NCBI GenBank assembly: GCA_018817805.1
Contig: JAHITC010000034.1
Span: 1-36,373 of the forward strand
Reading direction: 5' to 3'
DNA from: Patescibacteria group bacterium
Lineage (GTDB): Bacteria; Patescibacteriota; Kazan-3B-28; UBA10110
Length of the DNA: 36,373 nucleotides
Positions 1 through 9,076 of this stretch are shown here, in pieces (positions within the stretch are counted from its first letter, which is position 1; every line of letters starts with the position of its first letter). The position numbers were made by a program, and so were the translations under genes. The notes under the pieces were generated by a model. It ran no database searches. It was not told the origin of the DNA and worked only from the letters and a program-made list of their open reading frames with translations.

Positions 1-45
1 CAGCTAAAAGAGCTAGGTTTAGTAGTTATACCGAAAGAAGAATGA
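1..45 (+). CDS. C-terminal end of an upstream CDS (...QLKELGLVVIPKEE*), truncated by the window
   Basis: Open frame from base 1 to TGA at 43-45, overlapping the next ATG (ATGA). Product not identifiable. Confidence 0.5.
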   Translation, partial: QLKELGLVVIPKEE

Positions 46-962
46 AAACTTTAGCAATTTTCTTAGCAATTTTTAATTTTTTAACTGGTTCTCTCGATAC
101 AGCAAAAGGCGACTTATCGGCAATGATGCTTAATCCAGAGTTGTATCCTTTGAAAACCCTTGCTTTTAAGTTGGCCAGACCAGAACCAGTGCGCAATATG
201 ATGTATGAGGAGCCAAGCGTGGGGGCAACTTCAGCTATTGTGATGGATGCTGAAACAGGTAAAGTGTTATTTGCTAAAAATGCCGAGGAAGATTTGGCTA
301 TGGCGAGCATTACAAAGATAATGACGGCCTTAGTGGTGCTAAGATTTTCTACTAATTTAAACGAAACTTTAGCAGCTTCCGAAAATGCTGTTAAAACTAT
401 TGGTTCTAGAATGTATCTAATGGTTGGGGAGAGATTAACAGTCGATAATTTAATGAGAGGGATGCTAATCGGGTCGGCAAATGATGCAGCGGTAGTTTTA
501 GCGGAGGGGATGCTAGGAAACGAAGCGAGGTTTGTAGAAGAAATGAATAAATATGCAAAAGAGCTAAGTTTAAAAGACACACATTTTACTAACGTATATG
601 GAGCAGATGATCCGAAGCATTATTCTAATGCCGAAGATCTCGCTCGATTAGCTAGCTATGCCCTGCAGAATACGACATTTCGCAACATTGTAGGTACAGA
701 ACAAATGACAGTAGCTGATGTCTCCGGTAAATTCAGCCATAAGCTGCAAAACACTAATAAGCTTGTTGGAAAATATTTAAATGTTATTGGGGTGAAAACA
801 GGCACTACTGCAGAAGCCGGAGCATCGTTAGTAGCGGCTGCTACGGGCGAAAGTGGTCAAACAGTAGTAACGGTACTACTTAATAGCCCAGAGAGGTTTA
901 ACGAAGGCAAGGCACTTCTAGATTGGGCTCTGAAGGCCTATACTTGGATAGAACCGTTATAA
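42..962 (+). CDS. D-alanyl-D-alanine carboxypeptidase (serine-type, S11/PBP5-like)
   Basis: Penicillin-binding motifs SITK (SxxK), SAN (SxN) and KTGTT (KTG) in the expected order; hydrophobic N-terminus. Confidence 0.9.
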   Translation: MKTLAIFLAIFNFLTGSLDTAKGDLSAMMLNPELYPLKTLAFKLARPEPVRNMMYEEPSVGATSAIVMDAETGKVLFAKNAEEDLAMASITKIMTALVVLRFSTNLNETLAASENAVKTIGSRMYLMVGERLTVDNLMRGMLIGSANDAAVVLAEGMLGNEARFVEEMNKYAKELSLKDTHFTNVYGADDPKHYSNAEDLARLASYALQNTTFRNIVGTEQMTVADVSGKFSHKLQNTNKLVGKYLNVIGVKTGTTAEAGASLVAAATGESGQTVVTVLLNSPERFNEGKALLDWALKAYTWIEPL

Positions 963-972
963 GCTAAAGATT

Positions 973-2319
973 ATGCCAAGACAGAAGCAACCGAAGTTGG
1001 CCGCAATCGTTGGCCGACCCAATGTCGGTAAGTCTACTTTGTTTAATAAGCTAATTGGGTATAGTCAGGCTATTGCGAGCAATATTCCTGGCACCACCAG
1101 AGATGTTTTATATGGAGATACCACATGGAATGGGGTAACTTTTACTATTGCAGATACGGCTGGCCTAGATTTCGACAACGAGGCCTTACAGCAAGATGTA
1201 ATGCTTCAAACCCAGATTGCTGCCGACGATGCCGATTTAATCATTTTCTTAGTGGATGTGCGAGAAGGCTTGCAAGTACTTGACCAAAAGGCAGCGGAGT
1301 TAATTAGGAAATTAAATAAACCAGTGGTGCTAGCCACCAACAAAACCGAAGGTGGCAAATATGATAGTATCGCCTACGATTTTCATAAATTAGGTTTGGG
1401 GGAGCCGATGTTAATTTCGGCGGTGCAAAGTCGGGGAGTAGGAGATTTGTTAGACAAAATTGTACTTAAATTAAAGCGAATTAAGAAAACCTCTCCGCCT
1501 ACTCGCAAAAAAACCGATAAACCACTGGTTAGAGTAGCTTTGCTTGGCAGACCAAATGTTGGAAAATCTACTTTATTTAATCAGTTAATAGGTAAAAAGA
1601 GGGCAGTAACCAGCAATGTACCAGGCACTACTCGTGACACAGTGGCGATGATAATAGAAACAAAAGATTTTGATATAGAACTAATTGATACTGCGGGTAT
1701 TAGAAGGCCAGGCAAGATTAGTGGTGTTATCGAGAAATTTAGTTATCTAAGTTTAATTAGGGCGCTTAGAAGCGCAGACATTGCCCTACTTTTATTAGAA
1801 GCTAACGAGGGGATTATTGCTCAAGATCTGCATATTACTCAGTTAGTACTAGAAGAGAATAAAGGTTTGTTAATTGTTGTTAATAAGTGGGATGCATTAG
1901 ATAAAGATAGCCATGTAACTTCTAACTATGATAGATATTTGGCGCGGAAGTTTGCTTTCGCGAATTGGGTACCACATCTTTATATATCAGCTCTTACTGG
2001 CCAACGTGTCGACAACATCAAAGAATCCATTGGTACAATCTGGGCATCTTTAAATATAAAGATTCCAACCAAAGCATTAAACAACATAATTGCTGATGCG
2101 TATGCTGGTCATCCTCCGGTTGGCAAAAGGACTTTACCTAAAATATATTTTGCTAGTCAGAGAGAGGTAAATCCGCCCACTATTTTGCTTAAGACGAATC
2201 GACCAGAAGAAATCCATTTTTCTTATCTAAGGTATTTAGAGAAAAAAGTTAGGGACAAGTACCCCATGGTGGGTGCACCCCTAAAATGGCAACTAATTAA
2301 AAGCTCTAGCAAAAAGTAA
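973..2319 (+). CDS. der: Ribosome biogenesis GTPase Der (EngA)
   Basis: Two tandem G domains, each with GRPNVGKSTLFN and PGTTRD; NKWD in the second domain; C-terminal KH-like region. Confidence 0.96.
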   Translation: MPRQKQPKLAAIVGRPNVGKSTLFNKLIGYSQAIASNIPGTTRDVLYGDTTWNGVTFTIADTAGLDFDNEALQQDVMLQTQIAADDADLIIFLVDVREGLQVLDQKAAELIRKLNKPVVLATNKTEGGKYDSIAYDFHKLGLGEPMLISAVQSRGVGDLLDKIVLKLKRIKKTSPPTRKKTDKPLVRVALLGRPNVGKSTLFNQLIGKKRAVTSNVPGTTRDTVAMIIETKDFDIELIDTAGIRRPGKISGVIEKFSYLSLIRALRSADIALLLLEANEGIIAQDLHITQLVLEENKGLLIVVNKWDALDKDSHVTSNYDRYLARKFAFANWVPHLYISALTGQRVDNIKESIGTIWASLNIKIPTKALNNIIADAYAGHPPVGKRTLPKIYFASQREVNPPTILLKTNRPEEIHFSYLRYLEKKVRDKYPMVGAPLKWQLIKSSSKK

Positions 2320-2321
2320 GG

Positions 2322-2350
2322 TTGCATGACAAAGATAATTTTGCTATGAT
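2322..2350 (+). promoter_or_regulatory. sigma70-like promoter for the downstream RNA candidate
   Basis: TTGCAT (2322-2327), 17-nt spacer, TATGAT (2345-2350). Confidence 0.55.
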
Positions 2351-2356
2351 CAGACA

Positions 2357-2484
2357 CGTGGCATAATTCGGGGTTTATTGGAAATAACACCAAGGGTGTT
2401 GTATAGGGGGCTTTGACCCCACGATAAACTACCGATGGGGTTCATACCCAGAAAGGCTCACCTTAAGTGGGCCTTATTTTTTAT
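2357..2484 (+). ncRNA. Unassigned structured small RNA candidate
   Basis: Promoter just upstream. Hairpins AACACC/GGTGTT (2386-2400) and GGGG/CCCC (2407-2420) enclosed by GTTTAT/ATAAAC (2373-2378/2424-2429), then a TGGG/CCCA hairpin, then a terminator. No ORF. Confidence 0.5.
2453..2482 (+). terminator. Rho-independent terminator
   Basis: AAGGCTCAC-cttaa-GTGGGCCTT followed by ATTTTTT. Confidence 0.8.
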
Positions 2485-2600
2485 GCAACAAATATATTTA
2501 TATGCCATGGGAGAGTGTTTTTGTTGACTGCCCGTTTATATGAGTGGTACGATAAGCAAGCGTTCATTACCTTTACATTTACTATAAGTGAGGCTTGCTT

Positions 2601-2696
2601 ATGGATCCAAGTGCAAAGAAAGTGATTATTTTACTATCAATTACTGTGCTAGGTGCTGGTGTTTATCTTTTGTGTTATTTTAATTCCATTGTTTGA
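2601..2696 (+). CDS. Small (31 aa) single-TM protein MDPSAKKVIILLSITVLGAGVYLLCYFNSIV
   Basis: ATG to TGA ORF below the track cutoff; candidate promoter TTGACT-18-TACGAT at 2524-2553; terminator directly downstream. Confidence 0.45.
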   Translation: MDPSAKKVIILLSITVLGAGVYLLCYFNSIV

Positions 2697-2717
2697 GATC
2701 ATTGGAATGGAAATCTG

Positions 2718-2744
2718 ACCCATCATTAATTGATGGGTTTTTAT
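2718..2744 (+). terminator. Rho-independent terminator
   Basis: ACCCATCA-ttaat-TGATGGGT followed by a T-rich tract. Confidence 0.75.
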
Positions 2745-2791
2745 TTAGTGATATAATACAAGTGTCATATCCTAACCCATGGGAGGAATTT

Positions 2792-3043
2792 ATGGCAGAA
2801 GGAAAGTTAGTTGGTAAAGTCGTTCACTATTACGACAAAATAGGGGTGGCTATTATTGAGCTCGCCGGCACACTTAAGGTTGGTGACAAGGTTAAGTTTG
2901 TCAAAGGTGACGACGAGGTCGAACAGGCCATTGTTTCGCTTCAGATTGAGCGAGAGGAAGTCGGGTCGGCAAAGAAAGGCCAAGTAGTTGGCATCAAAGC
3001 AGATTCGGTTGTTAAGGAAGGTACCAAAGTCTACTTGCTGTAA
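2792..3043 (+). CDS. Stand-alone translation-factor domain 2-like beta-barrel protein (83 aa)
   Basis: MAEGKLVGKVVHYYDKIGVAIIELAGTLKVGDKVKF... resembles the EF-Tu domain 2 pattern. The start at 2792 follows an SD (GGGAGGA), so the ORF-track start at 2693 is too long. Confidence 0.7.
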   Translation: MAEGKLVGKVVHYYDKIGVAIIELAGTLKVGDKVKFVKGDDEVEQAIVSLQIEREEVGSAKKGQVVGIKADSVVKEGTKVYLL

Positions 3044-3567
3044 TGAAACTAATCGTAGGGCTTGGTAATCCAGGTGCGAAGTATCAAAAAACGCGCCACA
3101 ATATTGGTTTTCGGTTAATTGATAAATTAGCCGGCGACCTTGAATTAAATTTTAGAACCAACCAAAAGCTACATTCTGAAATTGCGACTATTAAGGGTAG
3201 CCTAATATTGATGAAGCCTCAAACTTTTATGAATAACTCTGGTATTGCAGTAAAGGCAGTTATGCGAAAACAGGGCATAAAACCAGAAGATGTTTTGGTA
3301 ATCTACGATGATATCGATATGATTCTCGGTAAAGTGCGATTCAAAGCGGAGGGTAGCAGCGGTGGACACAATGGTATGCAATCAGTTATTGACGCGTTAG
3401 GTACCAACGCAATTGCTAGAATTAAAATTGGCATTGGTAGGTCTGATAGGTTGCCACCAGATAAACATGTGCTGGGAATGTTCTCAAAAGAAGAACTACC
3501 TCAAATTAAAATGAGCCTAGAAGAGGCAGATAAATTGATTAAAACTAAGTTCCCAATTGAAAAATAA
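3043..3567 (+). CDS. pth: Peptidyl-tRNA hydrolase
   Basis: MKLIVGLGNPGAKYQKTRHNIGF, LMKPQTFMNNSG, YDDIDMILGKVRFKAEGSSGGHNG. TAATG overlap with the previous gene. Confidence 0.96.
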   Translation: MKLIVGLGNPGAKYQKTRHNIGFRLIDKLAGDLELNFRTNQKLHSEIATIKGSLILMKPQTFMNNSGIAVKAVMRKQGIKPEDVLVIYDDIDMILGKVRFKAEGSSGGHNGMQSVIDALGTNAIARIKIGIGRSDRLPPDKHVLGMFSKEELPQIKMSLEEADKLIKTKFPIEK

Positions 3568-3574
3568 GCAGAAT

Positions 3575-3840
3575 TTGGGTAAGCTAAGAGAGGCGGTTAG
3601 CCCTTCAATATCGCTAGTTCGATGGCGATGAAGTTTGTTATTGAAGTGCTATGTGCCTCTCCTAACCCTCTCCCCCAAGATTAATATAGATGCCGAGCCC
3701 GAGGGCTTTTGACCGGACTCCAACAAGTAAATGTGAGTCGGGGCACCTATTTAAGTGACAAGTAAGGGGAATCTTGCCCGCGAGCTGAATCCAAGGAGGG
3801 TAGGACATTAGCTCACAAGGCAAGACTCCACTTGCTTAAT
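3575..3840. ncRNA. Large unassigned structured RNA candidate; strand uncertain, + favoured
   Basis: Multiple long nested complementary arms: CTTCAATA/TATTGAAG, GAGAGGC/GCCTCTC, GGTTAG/CTAACC, GACTC/GAGTC, TGCC/GGCA, TCTTGCC/GGCAAGA, GAGCT/AGCTC, CAAGT/ACTTG, TTAAG/CTTAA. No ORF. Confidence 0.5.
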
Positions 3841-3911
3841 CAGGTAAAACAAACATCATTTTGTTAAAGTAATCTCCTAATTATAACATATAATTTGTAA
3901 TTGGTCAAGAG

Positions 3912-6900
3912 GTGAGTTCGTCAATATTCGATCTATTGGTCGCCAAATTTGGAAATCTATCCGCTTATAAATTACTTAAGGGGAAGCTTGCCAACGGTAA
4001 AACTTATATTACCGGTCTTAATAATTTAGGCAAGTTAATTTTACTCTCTGAAACTGCCAAGGAAACTAAGAAAAAGATCGTTTATATTATTAAAAGTGAG
4101 GGTGAACAAATTACTCTTGATCGAGAGTTGAAGCATTTAACTAATCAATCGTTATATGTTTACCCCGATTTAAAGTCCGAGCATATTAATCGCCAGGAAT
4201 ATGTTAGGAATTTTGAAATGCGTTCTAAAATTACTCGTGCGTTTATGAAATCGAATGATGGTATCTATATTTTTCCAGTAAATGCGCTCATAGAACCAAT
4301 GACGAATCCAGTAAGTTTGTTCAGCATCAAATTAGGGGAAAAACAAAATCCTGAAAAAATTATCGCCAATTTAGTTGCTGCTGGGTACGAACGTCAGCAA
4401 AAAGTATTTCAAGCTGGTGAAGTGGCACTGCGCGGTGGCATCCTAGACATTTTTTCGGTTAATCGCGATCGTCCGTTGCGGATTGAGTTTGATGGTGAAG
4501 AAATAATTTCTATTAATGAGTTTGATCCAGTCGAGAATAAGCTACTCTTAAAGCTAACTACTGCCGAAATTCTATCTCTGAAGAGTGAAAAGATGAATAG
4601 CTACTTACTGGATATTGTTGAAGAGAACCCTAAAGACTATCTGTTAATTTTTAACCAAGCTGATGAAATCTTTCAGTTGTTATATGAGCTATATCAAGGC
4701 AACAGCCAGCACGATAGCGACATCTTAACTACTGTTAGTCGTCAGCTAGACGCTTTGTTCGCTTGGTATTTTGTAAGTATTCCACCAACAGAAGAGGGAC
4801 TGGTAAGGTTCGATTTAGAAAGTGCTCCATTGTTTGCAAATGATTTAAATAAACTATCCATCGAAATTAAAAAATATTTGAAAAAAAATTGGCAAGTTAT
4901 TCTAGCAACTACTAACAAGACGTTTTTGCCCGCATTGGCAGAACACGATTTAGCGGTAAGCAATGATGTAAATGATGGCTTAGTGCTAACAGAAATGAAA
5001 CTGGCGGAAGGGTTTGTGAGTCCTTCGTTAAAAACATTGTTACTAACAGATCAAGAAATTTTTGCACCAGTTATTAAAAGATCGCAAGAAGCACAAAAAA
5101 CTCCAAAAAAGAGACAACTGGCATTTTTGGCACAGATTGCTAAAGGTGATCATGTAGTACATATCGATTATGGGGTGGGGGAATTAACCGATATTAATAC
5201 TATTACAATCAATGGTGTGGCGCGGGAATATTTAATTATTCAGTATGCTGGTGCAGATAAAATTTATGTACCCATCGATCAGATTGATAAAGTTAGCAAA
5301 TACATCTCGGTTACTGGTGAAAAGCCAGTATTATCTAAACTTAATTCGCAAAGTTGGAAGCGATTGGTCAGTCGCATTAAAAAAGAATCTCAGGAATTTG
5401 CAAAAGAACTCTTAGACCTTTATGCAAAAAGGGCACTGAAAGAAGGCATCGCTTTTGATAGTGCAGAATTTTGGGAGAAGTCATTGGCCGATTCGTTTGC
5501 TTATAAAGAAACACCAGATCAAGAGCAGGTTATTCTAGACATAATACATGATATGGAAAAACCAAAACCAATGGATCGCTTGTTAGTGGCAGATGTTGGC
5601 TTTGGAAAAACTGAAGTAGCAGTTAGGGCCGCTTTTAAGGCAGTAACTTCTGGATTTCAGGTTGCGCTGCTCGCTCCAACCACTATTTTAGTAGAACAAC
5701 ATGTTAAAACCTTCACTGAGCGCCTAAGTCCCTTCGGTGTCCAAGTGGCGGCGTTAAGCAGATTTCGTTCGACAGTTGAACAAAAACGGATTGTTGCTGG
5801 GCTAAAAACTCGTGAAGTAGATGTGATTATAGGGACACATCGTTTGCTTTCTAAGGATATTCGATTTGCCAATTTAGGGTTAATTATTGTAGATGAGGAG
5901 CAAAGGTTTGGTGTACGCCATAAGGAAAGGTTAAAGATGCTTCGCTCGGAAGTCGATGTGCTAAGTTTAACTGCTACGCCAATCCCGCGGACATTAAACT
6001 TGGCTCTTTCGGGCATTAGAGATATTAGTGTTATTGAAACTCCGCCAGTTAATCGTTTGCCAATTCAAACTTCTGTGTCACCGTTCGATATGGAATCGGT
6101 AAAGAATTCTATTTTGAATGAAATTAAACGTGGTGGCCAGGTATATTTTGTGCATAATCGAGTGGCTACTATTGCAAGTGTAACGAATAAGTTAAAAGAA
6201 GTTTTGCCGGAAGTCAGATTTGTTTATGGTCATGGCCAAATGCCGGAACGATTGCTAGCAAAAATTATGGAAGATTTTAGTCAAGGGCAGTACGACTGTT
6301 TGGTGGCTAGCACAATTATTGAGAATGGCCTCGATAATCCCAATGTAAATACTCTAATTGTAGACAATGCTGGCTTTTTTGGTTTGTCGCAGTTACATCA
6401 ACTTAGGGGTCGCATTGGTCGTGGGAAAATTCAGGCCTATGCATATTTTTATTACAACCCTGGCAAACTCTCTGGTAGGGCATTGGAACGGCTTAAAACC
6501 ATTGCTGGGCACACAGAGTTAGGCAGTGGTTACCAAATTGCTTTGCGGGATATGCAAATTAGAGGGGCTGGGGGGGTGCTATCTAGCCGGCAACATGGCC
6601 ATATTAGTGCAGTTGGTTTAACTTTATATACCAAATTGCTTAATAGAACAGTAGAAGAATTAAGGTCTGGGCTTAGACCAAAAGTTGATAACATTACTGT
6701 TGATCTACCCATTTCGGCATACTTGCCAGATAGTTATATCGATAACGAAGCTCAACGAATTAAAACCTATCAGCATTTGGCTTTAATTGAAAATGAAAGA
6801 GAGCTTAAGGAAGCTAGAATAGAATTGGCCGAGAAATTTGGAGCGCTACCTAAAGAGGTTAATAGTTTATTTGATCTTTTGCACCTTAAGTTATTCGCTC

Positions 6901-7136
6901 TTAAAAGTCAAAAAGTTCAATCGATTGTGGCTCGAAATATTGCTCCATCTGGTGTTAAAGTACCAGTCTATTTGGCAACCATAACATTAGTAATACCCAT
7001 AAAAGATATGGATGTACTGAAAGCGCTAACAAAAACTGGATTTAAATGTGATGGAAGATCAATTCAGGTTCCACTGGCTGCATTAGGCAACAACTGGATC
7101 GAAGGAATCAAAAAGATTATTGGTTTGTTAAAATAG
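3912..7136 (+). CDS. mfd: Transcription-repair coupling factor
   Basis: GTG start. CarD/RID-like region GDHVVHIDYGVGEL; helicase motifs ADVGFGKTEVAVRAAF, DEEQRFGVRHKERLK, LTATPIPRTL, QLRGRIGRG. Confidence 0.96.
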   Translation: MSSSIFDLLVAKFGNLSAYKLLKGKLANGKTYITGLNNLGKLILLSETAKETKKKIVYIIKSEGEQITLDRELKHLTNQSLYVYPDLKSEHINRQEYVRNFEMRSKITRAFMKSNDGIYIFPVNALIEPMTNPVSLFSIKLGEKQNPEKIIANLVAAGYERQQKVFQAGEVALRGGILDIFSVNRDRPLRIEFDGEEIISINEFDPVENKLLLKLTTAEILSLKSEKMNSYLLDIVEENPKDYLLIFNQADEIFQLLYELYQGNSQHDSDILTTVSRQLDALFAWYFVSIPPTEEGLVRFDLESAPLFANDLNKLSIEIKKYLKKNWQVILATTNKTFLPALAEHDLAVSNDVNDGLVLTEMKLAEGFVSPSLKTLLLTDQEIFAPVIKRSQEAQKTPKKRQLAFLAQIAKGDHVVHIDYGVGELTDINTITINGVAREYLIIQYAGADKIYVPIDQIDKVSKYISVTGEKPVLSKLNSQSWKRLVSRIKKESQEFAKELLDLYAKRALKEGIAFDSAEFWEKSLADSFAYKETPDQEQVILDIIHDMEKPKPMDRLLVADVGFGKTEVAVRAAFKAVTSGFQVALLAPTTILVEQHVKTFTERLSPFGVQVAALSRFRSTVEQKRIVAGLKTREVDVIIGTHRLLSKDIRFANLGLIIVDEEQRFGVRHKERLKMLRSEVDVLSLTATPIPRTLNLALSGIRDISVIETPPVNRLPIQTSVSPFDMESVKNSILNEIKRGGQVYFVHNRVATIASVTNKLKEVLPEVRFVYGHGQMPERLLAKIMEDFSQGQYDCLVASTIIENGLDNPNVNTLIVDNAGFFGLSQLHQLRGRIGRGKIQAYAYFYYNPGKLSGRALERLKTIAGHTELGSGYQIALRDMQIRGAGGVLSSRQHGHISAVGLTLYTKLLNRTVEELRSGLRPKVDNITVDLPISAYLPDSYIDNEAQRIKTYQHLALIENERELKEARIELAEKFGALPKEVNSLFDLLHLKLFALKSQKVQSIVARNIAPSGVKVPVYLATITLVIPIKDMDVLKALTKTGFKCDGRSIQVPLAALGNNWIEGIKKIIGLLK

Positions 7137-7155
7137 ATTAGGAGGAGATTAAAAC

Positions 7156-7578
7156 ATGAAAATTAAAGATTTGAGTTGGTTGCAAGTTGTGTTGCTATTC
7201 ATCGGAGTTATTTTTACTAGTTGGGTATTGTACAGTGAACCAATGAGCAATTTTTGGCTAAATTTATATTTTTACAGTTTTTTGATATTCCTAGTTACTT
7301 GGTTAATGGGAATATATGTTCTGCGGGCAGGAAACAAAAGTTTACAATTAATTTTACAAAAACGATTAGTAGCAACATTAAGTATAGGTGCATTTCTTAC
7401 AACGGTTAATTTTGGTCTTTCGGCCTGTAATTTCTATAATAAACGCTTCTGTGCTCCTACTTGCCGAGTGGGTATAGATAATCCGCTGGTGTCACCTTGT
7501 TTTTATGGAGCAATAATTTTTCTAATTAGCTTGTGGGTGGCAATAAAATTGTATAAAAAATTTAAGAAAGTTCAGTAA
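7156..7578 (+). CDS. Cysteine-containing integral membrane protein, unknown function
   Basis: SD AGGAGGAG; about four hydrophobic segments; CNFYNKRFCAPTC...SPC cysteines between segments. Confidence 0.75.
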   Translation: MKIKDLSWLQVVLLFIGVIFTSWVLYSEPMSNFWLNLYFYSFLIFLVTWLMGIYVLRAGNKSLQLILQKRLVATLSIGAFLTTVNFGLSACNFYNKRFCAPTCRVGIDNPLVSPCFYGAIIFLISLWVAIKLYKKFKKVQ

Positions 7579-8180
7579 TGGATCTCTTTTCTGGAGCGGT
7601 ACTAGTCAGTCTAATAAAAACTGTCGGATATATAGGCATATTCTCCATAGTGTTTGCTGAGTCTGGTCTGTTCTTTGGGTTCTTTTTACCAGGAGATAGT
7701 TTGCTGTTTACAGCTGGGCTTTTGGCATCTCAAGGATATTTAAATATTTGGTTAACTGTAGTTGGCATATCTGTAGCGGCTATCCTTGGCGATAATGTAG
7801 GATATGCTTTTGGTAGAAAAGTTGGACCTAAGATATTTAGAAGGGAAGATTCCCGCTTTTTCCATAAAGATAATTTAATTAAAGCAGAGAAGTTTTATCA
7901 GAAACACGGGCCTCTAACTATTGTCATAGCCAGGTTCATGCCATTTATTCGCACATTTGCTCCGATTGTAGCCGGGGTTGGGAAGATGCACTACAAAACA
8001 TTTCTGTTATATAACATCGCTGGTGGGTTAATTTGGTCTTTTAGTCTACCGTTATCTGGATATTATTTAACTGAACTGATCCCTGACATCGAAAGCTATA
8101 TTACTTATGTCATCCTGCTGATTATATTTTTATCTACGTTTCCGATTGTTTTCCATTGGTTGAAATCGAAAAACAAGTAG
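7578..8180 (+). CDS. DedA family membrane protein
   Basis: ESGLFFGFFLPGDSLLFTAGLLA, GDNVGYAFGRKVG, ARFMPFIRTFAPIVAGVGKM motifs. Confidence 0.92.
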   Translation: MDLFSGAVLVSLIKTVGYIGIFSIVFAESGLFFGFFLPGDSLLFTAGLLASQGYLNIWLTVVGISVAAILGDNVGYAFGRKVGPKIFRREDSRFFHKDNLIKAEKFYQKHGPLTIVIARFMPFIRTFAPIVAGVGKMHYKTFLLYNIAGGLIWSFSLPLSGYYLTELIPDIESYITYVILLIIFLSTFPIVFHWLKSKNK

Positions 8181-8256
8181 TGCGTATGTGTGTTTTTGCG
8201 CTCTGGAAGCTAATAAACTTGACAGATGAGCAAAAATGATATATGGTGGGTGCACT

Positions 8257-9033
8257 ATGAAGAAACTACTTATTATATCTTCAATGATCTTAGGCATAGT
8301 TCTTTTGCCTACAACTTTAGCCACTGATGTGACTCAAGCTGAAGAAATACAGGTCAATATACCTGATGTAGCCCAAGAGGTTGAATATATACCTGAAATA
8401 GCAACAGGGGAGATACCAAAGCTCTCTCTGCCGTTTAATGTAGCTTCTCAATGGACAAGCGCAGATTCAAGTACCGCTGGTGTTACCTGGCAGGCAGGAG
8501 ATCAGAATATTAGGTTTGCCATTCAGGGCGGTAAATTCGCCACTAGTAGCCCGGACGATACTTGGTTTGTCTATGGTTGGTTTGGGCCAATTAAGGCCAT
8601 TCAGGAGGACTACAACATCAAATATCCCCAGTGGGGAGACAGACATAACGGCATAGATTTTGCTGGTAGGGTTGGTTTAGAAATAACATCAGCCAATAAT
8701 GGCAAAGTGGTCTTTGCAGGTAATAAATATGGGAAAACAGTAGTTGTTGAAGCTGGCAAATACAAAATTACTTACAGCCATTTGCAAGATATTGTTGTTA
8801 AGGTAGGGGATATTGTGCAAACAGGAGAGTTAATTGGCCATTTAGGAACTAGCGGAACAGTTAACCCGCATCTACACTTTGAAGTAGATAAAATTGAAGC
8901 TGGAGTACGTTGGGCAATAAACCCAGTGCCACTAATTAATGCTAATTGGAACAAAGTAATTATTCCCAACGCTAAAGCTAATCAATTCTTAAATGAAAAA
9001 ACACCATTCGAACAGACAAACTTTGTGTGGTAA
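8257..9033 (+). CDS. Secreted M23 (LytM-type) metallopeptidase
   Basis: Signal peptide MKKLLIISSMILGIVLLPTTLA; RHNGIDFAG ... YSHLQ ... PHLHFEV. The track start at 8236 is 7 codons upstream. Confidence 0.88.
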   Translation: MKKLLIISSMILGIVLLPTTLATDVTQAEEIQVNIPDVAQEVEYIPEIATGEIPKLSLPFNVASQWTSADSSTAGVTWQAGDQNIRFAIQGGKFATSSPDDTWFVYGWFGPIKAIQEDYNIKYPQWGDRHNGIDFAGRVGLEITSANNGKVVFAGNKYGKTVVVEAGKYKITYSHLQDIVVKVGDIVQTGELIGHLGTSGTVNPHLHFEVDKIEAGVRWAINPVPLINANWNKVIIPNAKANQFLNEKTPFEQTNFVW

Positions 9034-9076
9034 TACTTTGAAATCTAGTTGTTAAATTTCTAAGGGAGGTGCAGTA

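Noticed and set aside
26-580. 184-aa - strand ORF antisense to the carboxypeptidase gene
   Set aside because: Fully antisense to a gene with all three penicillin-binding motifs; low-complexity, no recognisable domain.
3575-3840. Considered tmRNA, RNase P RNA or SRP RNA identity
   Set aside because: No tRNA-like T arm/CCA end or tag ORF, no GAGGAAAGUCC/ACAGAA-type RNase P core, no SRP GGAA-type apical motif seen; a very diverged form cannot be excluded by eye.
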